DNA from: Ostrinia nubilalis | Lineage: Eukaryota > Arthropoda > Insecta > Lepidoptera > Crambidae | Length of the DNA stretch: 64,000 bases | NCBI RefSeq assembly: GCF_963855985.1 | Contig: NC_087112.1 | Coordinates: 9,426,501-9,490,500 of the forward strand | Direction: 5' to 3' | Part shown: piece by piece, positions 1 through 9,760 of the stretch | Numbering within the stretch: the first letter of the stretch is position 1 | Layout: every line of letters starts with the position of its first letter | Notes under the pieces: generated by a model | The model's database searches: none | Told to the model about the DNA's origin: nothing | What the model saw: the letters and a program-made list of their open reading frames with translations, nothing else | Made by a program: the position numbers and the translations under genes

Positions 1-528
1 CTTAATTTTAAATATGAAAGAATCTTAAAACTTATTATTATTCAATACCAGGATCAACCTGTAAGAAATACGAACTTATTAAGATTATCCTTTTTAACGT
101 TGTATTTCATTCTCCAGCAAATCGAATGCTCGTGCACGCGTGCATTCGTGCGTGTTCGCGGTCGTTCGCGCGCGCTCATTCGAACCAGTGCGTTAGCAAT
201 ATGGATGCTACGAGCTTGTTAGCGCGTCTACTTACGTTCTAAACTACTAAGACGAACTTTAGCGCTTTTACACCCCCTTATAAAACGACCCTTAAAATGC
301 TAAATTTATCTGTAAGACTGACTGACTGGTCGTCACATTTTATATCAATCTTAGACTTGAATATTTCAACGACCTCAAAAAAAAGAGGAGGTTCGTTTGC
401 TTAACATTTAGTGTACATTTTAATACTCCATCGTTGTTAGAGAATGCGGGTCTGAATATTATGTGTCTGAATTTACCCATTGGCTATACAAAAAACCTTT
501 CTACGTTTGCATACTATTATTTTTTGGC
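1..528. other. No gene seen; unassigned DNA
   Basis: No coding region or repeat is recognised. Positions about 130-240 are CpG-rich (runs of CGCG and CGTGC) compared with the AT-rich surroundings. A short AAAAAAGAGGAGGTTC stretch near 378 resembles the start of a common lepidopteran dispersed repeat, but it is too short to call. Confidence 0.4.
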
Positions 529-590
529 CACAGGACGTCCACTGCTGAACTGCTCCCCCAACGACTTCGAAAGGTGGACTGACGACCTAC
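529..590 (-). mobile_element. Degenerate RTE-A LINE 3' end
   Basis: On the minus strand the sequence reads GGGGGAGcaGTTCAGCAGTG followed by GACGTCCTGTGGCC, the conserved 3' terminus of the RTE-A copies elsewhere in the window. The part upstream is deleted so that the GTCGTC/GTCCACC motif lies abnormally close. It is a dead fragment. Confidence 0.7.
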
Positions 591-893
591 TATTTTTATT
601 TGTAATTTTATAATACCTTATAAAAATGTAATGTAATGTAAAGTTTTACAGTTTTTAATAGACACGACGTTACGTACAGTTTCTGAAAAGAACTAACTCT
701 ACTTTTCCCAATGCTGGACTATTAATAGAAAATTAGGGAATACTAGTGTCTCATAGACGTGGCCTAAAACATAAAGTATACAAAAAACAGCTGTGCAGGA
801 TCGTTGACCGGCACTGTTATACCGATCTTCGGTTGATACTGTGTTTCCATTGTATGACGTCATTTATTTTGCTCCTACACTGTACGTGATTTT

Positions 894-1004
894 TAGGCTA
901 GGTTGCACCATCTTACTTTAACTTTAACAAATGTCAATGTCAAACTCCATACAAAAAACACCGGTTATAATTACGGTTAAAGTTTGAGGGTGCAACTCAG
1001 CCTT
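894..1004. mobile_element. MITE-A copy 1
   Basis: A short inverted-repeat element has ends GGTTGCACCATCTTACTTTA and, inverted, TTAAAG...GGGTGCAACTCAGCC. Its core, TGTCAAACTCCATACAAAAA then CACCGGTTAT, is shared with seven other copies in the window (2785, 14981, 29311, 35663, 45544, 45663, 47288). There is no coding capacity. It abuts MITE-B directly at 1005. Confidence 0.85.
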
Positions 1005-1328
1005 AAGGCCTATTCAGACCTAAGCGGTATTCGCTACCGTCTGCGGCAGAGAAAACCCAGTGGGTGGGTATGCGGTAATAATACTGTTCAGACCTAAGCG
1101 GTATTCGCTACCGTCTGCGGCAGAGAAAACGCTCTAGCCGCGGTACTTGATACTAAATACCTGAGCGAAACCCGCGTGGTATGTACCTCTAGGTACCCAC
1201 AGCGGCAGCGAATATCGCTCAGGTCGCTTTAGCCGCGATACTTGATACTAAATACCTGAGCGAAACCCGCGCGGTATGTACCTCTACCCACAGCGGCAGC
1301 GAATATCGCTCAGGTTTAAATAGGCCTT
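1005..1328. mobile_element. MITE-B with internal tandem duplications
   Basis: The 324 bp element is bounded by AAGGCCTATT and its exact inverse AATAGGCCTT. The left half carries a 44 bp unit twice (1013-1056 and 1087-1130, period 74). The right half carries an 85-89 bp unit twice (1136-1224 and 1231-1315). The left unit CGGTATTCGCTACCG is the inverse of the right CGGCAGCGAATATCG, so the element is a palindrome expanded by duplication on both arms. Only one copy is in the window. Confidence 0.8.
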
Positions 1329-1444
1329 TAGACTGAATATTTTTCTAAATTAATTCATAGCTTGACTTCGATTTAGTTTAAGTAATTCACTAAAATATGT
1401 ATATTTTAATTGATTTCTAAGTAACTCCTTAGAAACAAAACGAA

Positions 1445-1565
1445 CATTGAGCACTGGTCTTGGCCACAAAATTTTTGTGTCTTGACGGTCACCCATCCAC
1501 ACCCGACCACTGCGTTGGTTGCTTAATTTCAGTAGGTAGTCACCGACGAAGAGATTTCCCACAAG
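1445..1565 (-). pseudogene. 5S rRNA-like relic (possible 5S-derived SINE)
   Basis: On the minus strand the segment contains CTGAAATTAAGCAAC and, about 20 bases later, GGATGGGTGACCG. These match the A box/intermediate region and the C box of the internal promoter of insect 5S rRNA in order and with nearly normal spacing. Both flanks diverge, so it is not an intact gene. A 5S-derived SINE (SINE3 type) or a retro-copied 5S fragment is likely. The element limits are not determined. The match is seen directly; the family assignment is inference. Confidence 0.5.
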
Positions 1566-1764
1566 CCACAAGCGTATTTATCTTAAGTTGGACCAAAATA
1601 GGAAACTTTTATAATCTAACTTCTAAATTAGCTGAAACAGATCGTAATCGCAACGTATTGTGCGCATCAGACCCGTCCCAAGAAGTTTTGGAAAGCAGCT
1701 TTATCTATGCTGTTTAATATTAAATGCGAATGCCCTTTCTTTCTTCTGATAAATATTGCAACAA

Positions 1765-1883
1765 TCTATACTTATAATAAATCTGTAGAGAGGTCAATTC
1801 TGTACATGAAATATATTTTCAAAATAACTATGAGGGGGTGATTAGTGATCGATACTGATGCCAAAAATGCAATCAGTAAAATT

Positions 1884-1924
<41 letters not shown>

Positions 1925-2409
1925 ATGTTCCTTATAGAAACAAAAACTTCTTGACGGATTTTAACGAAACTTGGTACAATCATTCTTCATACTCCTGGGC
2001 AGGTTATAGGATACTTAGGAATTCCCACGGGAACGGGAATTAGCGGGAAAATCCTTTTGTATGAAAAATCTAAACCGCTTAAGTTAGACGCTTGAAATTT
2101 GGCATGCAGGTATCTTAGTAAACTTAAAGCTTAGTAACAACAGGATATTGCAAAATTCCCACAGGAACGGGAGTAAGCGGGAAAAAACATTTGTATGATA
2201 AAATCTAAACCGCTTAAGTTAGACGCTTGAAATTTGGCATGCAGGTATCTTAGTAAACTTAAAGCTTAGTAACAACAGGATATTGCAAAATTCCCAAGGG
2301 AACGGGAGTTAGCGGGAAAAAACATTTGTATAAAAAAATCTAAACCGCGTAAGATAGATGAAGGGAGTAGAACGGGATCCACGCGTACGAAGTCGCGGGC
2401 GGCCGCTAG
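1765..2409 (+). mobile_element. Non-autonomous Helitron
   Basis: It begins TCTATACTTATAATAAATC after an A and ends with the hairpin CGCGGGCGGCCG and CTAG before a T, as expected for Helitron insertion between A and T. It contains a (GTCT)n tract and a 135 bp unit repeated about 2.3 times (phase points 2071, 2206 and 2341, all at TAAACCGC). There is no Rep/helicase coding sequence, so mobilisation would need another element. Confidence 0.8.
1887..1924. repeat. (GTCT)n microsatellite
   Basis: About nine and a half uninterrupted GTCT units lie inside the Helitron. Related CAGA/GTCT tracts recur at the equivalent place in the other Helitrons (near 8860 and 57670). Confidence 0.95.
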
Positions 2410-2446
2410 TTTACAATAAATATTAATTTGGTATAGAAAAAAATGC

Positions 2447-2588
2447 TTGCACAAACGATGCTTGCTTTTAAGTGAAGCTGAAAATCGAACGTACAGTGTT
2501 GAATAGAGCTCTGTGATTGGTTCATGTGTCACCCTGTGCGTCCACGCGCACTGTGAGACCTGATAGTAATATTGTGAATACGGGCGTT
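2447..2588. mobile_element. MITE-C copy 1
   Basis: The copy shares CACAAACGATGCTTGCTT, GTTGAATAGAGCTCTGTGAT and GAATACGGGCGTTAG with copies at 5891, 10444 and 58075. Intact copies have inverted ends based on ACGCCCGTATTCACAAAC. Here the left end is eroded. It is noncoding. Confidence 0.8.
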
Positions 2589-2654
2589 AGAACCTTTTCT
2601 CTCTCTCTTCTCGATAAACTCCTATTAAATATGTGTTAACTTTCACTAAAAATA

Positions 2655-2745
2655 CATCAAAGCGTAGTGTGGACAGATCTTCCATTAAGTGGACTGACGA
2701 TAAGATAAGCCTTTATCCAACAGTGGACGTCATTTGGCTGCAACG
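2655..2745 (+). mobile_element. Degenerate RTE-B LINE 3' end
   Basis: The order AAGCGTAGTGTGG, AAGTGGACTGACGAT, CCAACAGTGGACGTCATTTG then GCTGCAACGAA follows the terminus of the RTE-B copies at 6430 and 11505, with an internal deletion. No TSD could be read. Confidence 0.7.
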
Positions 2746-2784
2746 AATGTCAGTAGGCCAAACCACGGGTAAAATCTATTAAGC

Positions 2785-2887
2785 TTAGGCTCAGTTGCAC
2801 CAGCTTATTTAACCGTAACTATAAATAACCGTTTTTTTTGTTTTTGCCGTTAGTTAAAGTTAAATATGATGGTGCAACTCGGCGTTA
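2785..2887. mobile_element. MITE-A copy 2 (diverged)
   Basis: Left end CTCAGTTGCACCAGCTTATTT and right end GATGGTGCAACTCGGC are inverted, as in other MITE-A copies. The usual TGTCAAACTCCAT core is missing and replaced by a T-rich stretch, giving a shorter and older-looking copy. Confidence 0.7.
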
Positions 2888-3167
2888 ATAATTTTGATTA
2901 TAAAACGACAATGTGTGACTGAAATTGTAAATTATATCAAGAAAATATCCACGGTGGCCAAGAACTTAGAGCGCCTCAGAAAAAAGATAGCTGACCCCAA
3001 ATAATGAGAAAAAGGGCTGGCTCAAAGAAAAAGAAGACAAGAAAAATCGATAGTTTTAAATCTCGTGAGATAATAGAAACGCTATTAATCGGCATATCCG
3101 GCAACTGTTGAACGAGTTTAAGCCGGATCTGTAGCATAATTGTTTTTTATTACTATGTGCTCTACTA

Positions 3168-3245
3168 ATAAAAGACCGTACTAGGGTCAAAATCACACAC
3201 ATTTTTGTATTGTGCGGGTATCGATCACGCCACCTATGGTTTACC
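3168..3245 (-). mobile_element. tRNA-derived SINE fragment
   Basis: The stretch CATTTTTGTATTGTGCGGGT followed by ATCGATCACGCCACCT is a diverged match to the B-box region of the SINEs at 29847 and 33097. The A-box half and tail are not clear. Truncated relic. Confidence 0.45.
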
Positions 3246-3283
3246 ATAGTACCTATCCTACTAATATCCTACAAATCCTACTA

Positions 3284-3510
3284 TCCTACTAATAATATTA
3301 TAAAAGCGAAAGTTTGGATGTCTGGATGTCTGGATATTTGTTACTCTTTCACGCAAAAACTACTGATAGGCTATAATTTATGACGATATGACTGTGACAA
3401 ATAAATTTCAATAAATAAATAAGACGATCGTCATTGGTTAAAATATGCAGCGCTGGATAAACTACTGTTTTTGACGTTCGGAAATATTCATGCGGGGGAA
3501 GCCGTGAAAC
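3284..3510 (+). mobile_element. Degenerate Helitron
   Basis: The 5' end TCCTACTAATAATATTATAA followed by AAGCGAAAGTTTGG, then TTGTTACTCTTTCACGCAAA, matches the Helitrons at 24380 and 52291. The 3' part is eroded to ATGCGGGGGAAGCCGTG near 3489 with no CTAG end, so the right boundary is approximate. Confidence 0.65.
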
Positions 3511-3734
3511 GCCATCTATCAACATGATCGATCATGATAAAACGAGGTCCACGCGTATGAAGTCAAAACGAGGTCCACGCGTACGAAGTCGGGAAGTTCG
3601 GTGTGTGATCCACAAACCAGGAAACCGACTACGTATAGTCTACGAGAAAAACCTAATAAAGAAAGATAATGGAAGAAGATTCATTTTCAACAAGATTTCA
3701 TTTTCATATTCATCATCAGCATCATTTAGGACGT

Positions 3735-3795
3735 CGAAGAAGAAGAACATAGAAGGAGTTCGAAGTTAAGGTTCGACTACAATGGAGGGACCATT
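3735..3795 (+). repeat. Fragment of the GGGACTATTCCC repeat family
   Basis: GAAGAACATAGAAGGAGTTC then GAAGTTAAGGTTCGACTAC and a following GAGGGACCATT match the distal part of the copy at 23881-24075. Only the end away from GGGACTATTCCC is present. Confidence 0.55.
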
Positions 3796-3864
3796 GCAAA
3801 GCAGAGATGTGAATGAGTGAATGATGAGTTCATCCAAATCATAATTGTTTATTAGTCTAATCAA

Positions 3865-4166
3865 ATCCGTAAACGAACTAAAGTCGCTGGCATAGACCGA
3901 CGGATTAGCAAGCTGAAGTGGCAATGGGCAGGGCACATAGTACGCAGAACTAACGGCCGATGGGGCAGCAAGGTTCTGGAGTGGAGGCCGCGTACCGGAA
4001 AACGCAGCGTGAAACGTTCACTTGCAAGGTTGACCGACGACATCATAAAGGTAAGTAGCAGGAAGGCGCTGGACGCAGGCCGCTACCAACCGGGCAACAT
4101 GGAAAGCATTGGAGGAGGCCTATGTTCAGCAGTGGACGTCCTATGGCTGAGATGATGATGATGTTG
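3865..4166 (+). mobile_element. RTE-A LINE 3' end with TSD
   Basis: A 5'-truncated RTE copy encodes relics of the C-terminal tail (KRTKVA...RRISKLKWQWAGHI, GRPPTRWTDDIIK). It ends CTATGGCTGAGATGATGATG. An 11 bp direct repeat AGTCTAATCAA flanks it at 3854-3864 and 4167-4177. A GTAA insertion after CATAAAG shifts the frame. It is non-functional but preserves insertion hallmarks. Confidence 0.9.
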
Positions 4167-4550
4167 AGTCTAATCAATGCCATCGTTGCTCTCTTACTTG
4201 TATCAAACGAAGTGAGCGAGCAAAGTGCCCTTCCATGGCGAATATCTTACCATAAATAAGTCAACAATTAGCATATCAAATTAGCATCAGCTCCATTTCA
4301 CGCCCACGCAATCACCTAATTAATCCCCGAAAATCCCGAAATAACATCCCCACATATTAAAATAATAAGCAATATATTCGCTCCCTTGTCACCGTTATAG
4401 CCCCATGGCTATGGTTGTCAGCTATCTGACACCATTTACCAATAATTTCAGGACAAAACCTCTTTTCATTTGAGCCTAAATTAGTTGCTAATTGCAGCTA
4501 ACCAAAAACTTTAGTTCTAATAAATGAAATAGTTCGTCAATTCGTTTGAA

Positions 4551-4720
4551 ACCACGATAGCCGAACGGTGGAGGGGATGGACTGGCCGACTCGTGATCCG
4601 GGGAATGCGGGTTCGGTCCCCGCCGCCACTCGACTGTTGTGGTGAGCTCACTTGTGACACAAGCATATTTAGCTTAGTACGAGGGGCGGAGTATTAGTAA
4701 TTGGTGAAATAAAAAAAAAT
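4551..4720 (+). mobile_element. tRNA-derived SINE
   Basis: A pol III-type promoter is visible: an A-box-like TAGCCGAACGGTGG near 4558 and a B-box GGTTCGGTCCC near 4610. A SINE body follows (ACTCGACTGTTGTGGTGAG, then AGCTTAGTACGAGGGGCGG), ending in an A-rich run. It is not a functional tRNA: there is no acceptor stem or plausible anticodon arm. Confidence 0.75.
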
Positions 4721-4782
4721 CTGTTTGCGAATATGTAAGGAAGGTTATCACAAAATCTCACAGCTGTCTGCATGATCGAGCC

Positions 4783-4876
4783 TACACAATCATTTGGCTA
4801 GCTTAGAGTGTAGGCCCTCCATTTGCCTCTAGTAAATTGGAGAGGGTTGTGCTCTTGCAGTGAAAAATAAGTTAAT
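4783..4876 (+). mobile_element. RTE-C LINE 3' end
   Basis: GTGTAGGCCCTCCATTTGCC, TCTAGTAAATTGGAGAGG and GTGCTCTTGCAGTG followed by (ATG)n is the terminus of the third RTE-like subfamily, also at 6783 (minus), 32465 (minus), 61530 (minus) and 62863. The RTE-A copy that follows appears to have inserted at or beside this tail. Confidence 0.7.
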
Positions 4877-5174
4877 GATGATGATGATCCGTAAACGAAC
4901 TAAAGTCGCTAACATACCCCGACGGATTAGCAAGCTGAAGTGGCAATGGGCAGAGCACATACGCAGAACTGACGGCCGATGGGGCAGCAAGGTTCTGGAA
5001 TGGAGGCCGCGTATCGGAAAACGAAAAGTGGGACGTCCACCTACAAGGTGGACCGACGACATCATAAAGGTAGCAGGAAGGCGCTGGACGCAGGCCGCTA
5101 CCAACCGGGCAACAAGAAAGCATTGGGGGAGGCCTATGTTCAGCAGTGGACGTTCTATGGCTGAGATGATGATG
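4877..5174 (+). mobile_element. RTE-A LINE 3' end (open frame retained)
   Basis: The longest uninterrupted RTE-A frame in the window is here. It encodes roughly 85 residues of the reverse-transcriptase C-terminal tail (KRTKVANIPRRISKLKWQW, then TDGRWGSKVLEWRPR and VGRPPTRWTDDIIK) and shifts frame near the end. The terminus is TTCAGCAGTGGACGTTCTAT plus GGCTGAGATGATGATG. A 7 bp repeat AGTTAAT at 4870 and 5175 is a plausible TSD. The catalytic RT domain is absent. Confidence 0.85.
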
Positions 5175-5175
5175 A

Positions 5176-5885
5176 GTTAATCAGAAAACAAGCGGTGAAC
5201 AAACCTCTCCTCCTTGATATGCCTGAGTGCCGGGGACGGTATATCACCGTAATGCAGTTCTCTTGTGTTGCACATCTTGATGGAGACGACCGTGAATACC
5301 ATAGAGGCTGGGTCACTCACTCGATTTTGAAAATTGTCAAAAGCTTTGGTAGCTTCAGAAATAAACACACCGCTGTTTTTTGGCAACCGACTTCTTTAAG
5401 AAGCAAATATCACTTCACTAGACTCAGAGCACTACACCAGATTTGTTATACTTTAGTCTATTATTACATTAAAATTATTTACAACATGGTTCAGCAAAAT
5501 TGTCCATGGTTTTCGTTAAACTACCCTCCAATTTCCACACCGCTGATGCGCACGCGCGTTTAACTGCACTCGTGTAACTCGCATTGCGTGACTAACTTCA
5601 CACTGTCTCGTCGTTGCACAACAACTTCAGAATAAAATAAGTGTTGCCAGTAAAAATAATAAATGGAGAAAAACACACTTCCTCCCAGTTTTATGTTTTA
5701 TCTAACTATGAAAATTAAAAAAGCCAATGATATTTTTTTCAGGGTTTTAATAAAGCGAAATTACTTTTTTCAGCGTTGTAATAAAGCGACATGACAAAAT
5801 TTTTTGCTGTAAATACCTACTTAATATTAAAAATTAACTTTACAACCACTATCAAGTTTCTATCAGTGTTAATTACGTTAAAAAA
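5176..5885. other. Unassigned; one 122-codon open frame
   Basis: The longest ATG-started frame of the window (122 codons, plus strand, 5195-5563) lies here. It has no domain, signal peptide or membrane segment that I recognise. Composition gives no support for coding, so it is left unannotated as a gene. Confidence 0.3.
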
Positions 5886-5890
5886 CATTA

Positions 5891-6005
5891 CTTACGCTCG
5901 TACTCACAAACGATGCTTGCTTAGGTGAAGCACCAAATCGAACGCACAGCGTTGAATAGAGCTCTGTGATTGGCTCGTGTGTCACCCTGTGCATGCGGGT
6001 GTTAT
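5891..6005. mobile_element. MITE-C copy 2
   Basis: It carries TACTCACAAACGATGCTTGC, ATCGAACGCACAGCGTTGAA and CTCTGTGATTGGCTCGTG, then a shortened right end GCGGGTGTTATT. Part of the right arm (the CACTGTGAGACCT region) is deleted relative to the copy at 58075. Confidence 0.8.
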
Positions 6006-6007
6006 TC

Positions 6008-6130
6008 GTCATCATCATCATCATTTCAGCCACAGGACGTCCACTGCTGAACATAGGCCTCCCCCAATGACTTCCACATCGCACGGTTGGTAGCGGCCTG
6101 CATCCAGCGCCTACCTGCTACCTTTATCAG
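6008..6130 (-). mobile_element. RTE-A LINE 3' end
   Basis: The minus-strand terminus (CAT)n, TTCAGCCACAGGACGTCCAC, TGCTGAACATAGGCCTCCCC is followed by the GGTTGGTAGCGGCCTGCATC region. Only about 120 bp of the 3' end is present. Possible short TSD around GTTATT on both sides. Confidence 0.85.
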
Positions 6131-6429
6131 GCGTTATTTCCTCAAGTAAATTCTCGAGGGCGTTTAGCGTGTGGCAGCCCTAACCTACCCCCTTAAATTA
6201 AACAAACCGGTCGGGGGGAGGGATAATTAAAACACAGAGAAGTATTTATTAAACCTTCGCCTCGGCATCCGCTATTTATTTAATTTGAGTTCTGTTTACG
6301 TTTGCCGACTATTAGATGTTGATTTCAGCTGTTTTAAATGTTAGCCAGTTTGTTAATGTATACCTTTTTGCCGAGGATCTGCTCATGATTTGTGAAAAAA
6401 CTCAATAACAATGAAGTAGGTATAGATTG

Positions 6430-6690
6430 CTCGCAGAATTGCTAAAATCAAGTGGCAGTGGGCGGGGCACATAGCTCGTAAAAACGATGACCGTTGGGGC
6501 AGAAAAGATCTCGAGTAGCAACCACGGGCCGGAAGACGTAGCGTAGGCTGGCCTCCTACTAAGTGAACCGACGATCTGGTGAAGGTCGCGGGATGAACCT
6601 GGATGCGGGTAGCGCAGGACCGGTCATTACGAAAGCCTTGGGAGAGGCCTTTGTCCAGCAGTGGACGTCATTTGGCTGAAACGAACGAAC
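6430..6690 (+). mobile_element. RTE-B LINE 3' end with 11 bp TSD
   Basis: The copy starts CTCGCAGAATTGCTAAAATC and ends CAGTGGACGTCATTTGGCTG then AAACGAACGAAC. GGTATAGATTG occurs on both sides (6419-6429 and 6691-6701), an exact 11 bp TSD. The RT tail is interrupted (a stop in the EWRPR region). RTE-B differs from RTE-A by TTTGTCCAGCAGTGG in place of ATGTTCAGCAGTGG and by the AACG tail. Confidence 0.9.
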
Positions 6691-6782
6691 GGTATAGATT
6701 GATATTTATTGTATACCACTTAAGACATTATAAAACTACCTACGAAATCTACGGTACAAATACGTACTACACATTTTAATGT

Positions 6783-6930
6783 TATTATCATCCATCATCA
6801 TCATCAAATCATTTAATGTCCACTGCAGGAGTACGTCCCCCTCTAATTTACCAGAGGCAAATGGATTTGGCCTACAATCCAGGTCTGGTGTACATAGTCT
6901 TAGTCCCATTGTACGACATCGACGGATGAG
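6783..6930 (-). mobile_element. RTE-C LINE 3' end
   Basis: The minus-strand terminus (CAT)n, AAATCATTTAATGTCCACTG, CAGGAGTACGTCCCCCTCTA and AATGGATTTGGCCTACA is the best copy of this subfamily. It continues CCAGGTCTGGTGTACATAG. No coding region is preserved. Confidence 0.75.
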
Positions 6931-6999
6931 TGGAAAAATCAAATAACATTGCCTTAGCTTAAAAAAAACGGTGATGGTCTACCTGCACTATAAATCTAC

Positions 7000-7066
7000 A
7001 TCTATCTAATTGCTGTCCTTAACTAAGTGAAGTTCATCGTAATAAATGTTTCTTTCTTTCTTTCAC
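7000..7066 (+). mobile_element. Retroelement 3' tail (TTTC)n
   Basis: AACTAAGTGAAGTTCATCG then TAATAAATGTTTCTTTCTTT resembles a non-LTR or SINE 3' end with a TTTC microsatellite tail. A similar tail lies at 62750-62826. The 5' part is not recognised. Confidence 0.4.
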
Positions 7067-7304
7067 TATTAACCTGGCCAGATGGATTAGAGAGATCTGC
7101 AATGTTACATAGTCCTCTAGTCGGCTTTTAGAACATTGTCGGAAGGGTGGAAAAATAATAAAAAATGCTTATTGACCCATGGTACAGCATACAGTTACTA
7201 CCATACCAATAAGATTTACAATAAATGTTATACTTAGCTTAATACAATTCTTCATTTGCATCCGATAAATTATTACAGACCTGGGTCGTCCTCATGGAAT
7301 AGAC

Positions 7305-7483
7305 CAGTGGTTCTTAATCTTTAAGTCATGAGGGACCATTTTACCAAATTTCTGTCTTGTCAGGGACCACCTGATAATTGGTCAAAACCAGTTTGACTGC
7401 AAAAATCTGTTAAAAGTGGTTTTGACCAAGGTGTGCAAGTGCACATCGTGGACCACTTGGAATGCCTCCAGGGACCACCAGTG
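7305..7483. mobile_element. hAT-type MITE with 8 bp TSD
   Basis: The 179 bp element begins CAGTGGTTCTTAATC and ends GGGACCACCAGTG (inverse CACTGGTGGTCCC). The 8 bp GAATAGAC flanks it exactly (7297-7304 and 7484-7491), the TSD length expected for hAT transposons. Inside, TGGTCAAAACCAG and CTGCAAAAATCTGTTAAAA resemble sequence near 47180-47270. Confidence 0.85.
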
Positions 7484-7491
7484 GAATAGAC

Positions 7492-8262
7492 TATACACTC
7501 GACATCAAATAAATCGCACCTCCCGCGACAAGCTCTTTCAAACATATGCATCCGCACTTCCCACCAATATTGGCACCATTTAAAAGCCTAGTTCTAAACT
7601 TCTTTTCAATAAAGGAAAGGTTTTTACTCCAAAAATGTGTCTTTAGAAGGATCCAGAGTCACTTCTTTAAAAAATAGGTAGTTACGCTTGAGCCAACTTT
7701 TATGGCTATAAAACTGTTAAGTTGGGATTAATCGCTATCCATCTGTTAAAGAGGACACGTGTGATAATTAATTTTGGTTTTATAACCATAAAATTTGGTT
7801 TAATTGATCCCAGAGGTGAGCCCAAAGTCAGGTCTTTTATTAAGTTACATTTAGGGTATTTATGTTAATAATTTATTAAGAAATTAAATGTGTTTTTGTT
7901 TCTGGGTATTATTGGGCTTTCAAATAACACCAATATTGTTGGGGCACCATGATTGTGTCAGAAGAAAATCTTTAAAGTTCGCGTCGCGGAAGTTGCGGTT
8001 TATTTGATGTTGAGTGTAGTTCTGATGATGATGATAGTTTAAGTTAATGTCGTCAATATTTTAGCAACACGAAGAGGGATCCAGTATAACCCTCTGCAAC
8101 AATAAGCCGAGCCACTAATTCGAGCATTCAAACCGTCGGGCTAGATAATTCCACGTAACGCAGTACATTATTCCTTTAATCTCATCTAGTGTTGTTCTGT
8201 TATCGATCATTTTATCGATAACTTCATGAATCCGATTGCACTGAAAATAAAACTGGACTTTA
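7492..8262. other. No gene seen
   Basis: AT-rich sequence without a convincing coding region or repeat. A TTATCGAT(C/A) inverted pair near 8200-8222 and a (GATGAT) tract near 8022 are the only structures noticed. Confidence 0.35.
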
Positions 8263-8456
8263 TTATTATCATCATCATCATCATTTCAGCCATAGGACGT
8301 CCACTGCTGAACATAGGCCTCCCCCAATGCTTTCCATGTTACCCGGTTGGTAGCGGCCTGCGTCCAGCGCCTTCCTGCTACCTTGATGATGTCGTCGGTC
8401 CACCTTGTGGGTGGACGTCCCACGCTGCGTTTTCCGGTACGCGGCCTTCACTCCAG
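8263..8456 (-). mobile_element. RTE-A LINE 3' end
   Basis: Minus-strand copy: (ATC)n, TTTCAGCCATAGGACGTCCA, then CGCCTTCCTGCTACCTTGAT, GTCGTCGGTCCACCTTGTGG and GCGTTTTCCGGTACGCGGCC. ATTATTATCA at both edges (about 8262 and 8460) suggests a TSD. About 190 bp of the 3' end remains. Confidence 0.85.
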
Positions 8457-8708
8457 AATATTATTATCACCATCGTGAAAATGAGAAAGAGTCCAATTTT
8501 ATTGTCTTGCATTCCATTTGTTAGAATAGTACATAGGCTATTGGTTTTCTAAAATAAAATAACGTTTCAAAGCCTTAGAGATAACGTTGTGTAAATGTAA
8601 ACTTAATGAAACCTGCAAGCCTTATTTTCTTCTGTTGAAAGAAAATTTAATAATTTAACTTTCATCATCTATTTTACCCATGCCACCTAATTTGTATGTG
8701 TAATGTGA

Positions 8709-8907
8709 ATTTTGTCTATCACAGAAAAACTTTATCACTCGCGTCTATGTTTCAAAAACCGGGATAAAACTATCCTATGTCCTTTCCCGGGACTCAAACT
8801 ATCTCTATGTCAAATTTCATCAAAATCGGTACAGTGGTGTAGGCGTGAAAGCAAGACAGACAGACAGTCAGACACAGTTACTTTCGCATTTATAATATTA
8901 GTATAGA
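8709..8907 (-). mobile_element. Helitron (3' end missing)
   Basis: The 5' end is at 8907 (reverse complement TCTATACTAATATTATAAAT, after an A). Internal AAACCGGGATAAAACTATCC, CTTTCCCGGGACTCAAACTA and TTCATCAAAATCGG match the copy at 57492. The GC hairpin and CTAG terminus are absent at the left. Confidence 0.8.
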
Positions 8908-9089
8908 TAGTCAAATATCGATAAATAAAAGATGCAACTATCGATAGCTCTCCCATCACTAGCCTCCGTCTACCTCTAGCTAGACATGGATATAGTATGT
9001 CGGACACTAACAATGCGCAATGACATCATCCTACGCGATGGAAATCGTGGACTGAATGGACGGCCGACTATTAGAGCCGGCATTATCTA

Positions 9090-9574
9090 GGACAATGTCC
9101 GGGAAGTATCCGACCAAGGGATATCGTGGCGCTGTTGTGCTATGAATCAGTTTAAAAATAATTGTTTCAATAAAAATATGCCGACTGATTATTATGAAAT
9201 AATAACCGTAAAATTAATGTGTTGTATGAAAGCGAAAATCTAGCATTCGTCACAATAAGTTTTCATCGTGGCATTTCATTTAGTTCGACTAAGGGCAAGG
9301 AAAATGCGAAGAAAATTAGTGTGATATGAACAGATTAGAATAAATTTTAAGGAGATTATCGAAATTACTATACTATGCTCCTATTTCGTATAGAAAGCTG
9401 TCTTTGTCTTGCACCTTACCTAAAGAGCACATTATCTCTATTTTTAAGTCCCGAGTCTTTAGTTAATTTAATTTGGGTTTCAATTAAAGTGACTATGATG
9501 TAAAACATTGCTTTAACCCGAGACTATAAGAAAAATATTATGGAGGTCGGATACTTTTCGGACAGTCCTTGAGT
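9090..9574. mobile_element. Candidate inverted-repeat element
   Basis: AGGACAATGTCCGGGAAGTA then TCCGACC at the left is inverted at the right as GGTCGGATACTTTTCGGACA then GTCC. Arms of about 30 bp with a few mismatches bound about 485 bp of noncoding AT-rich DNA. Only one copy is in the window, so classification as a MITE is tentative. Confidence 0.45.
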
Positions 9575-9760
9575 AGCGTATGTAACTATGATTATTCATA
9601 GTTTACGTTAGAGATTATTTCATTATTTTGTTATCAAGTGTACAGTGTTCGAGTATGACTCAAGTATGAGTAAAGTAAGTGACAAAAATGTCCGCTCAAG
9701 TCTGATACCAGGGTTCCTTAATTACCTACTAGGAAATCTAACATTTTTGCTACGTTCCAG

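Noticed and set aside
1887..1924. Regular GTCT repeats as a CRISPR-like array
   Set aside because: A simple microsatellite without spacers, inside a Helitron.
5195..5563. Longest ATG-started open frame (122 codons)
   Set aside because: No domain, no splice or promoter context, and starts beside an RTE tail. Length is within chance for 64 kb.
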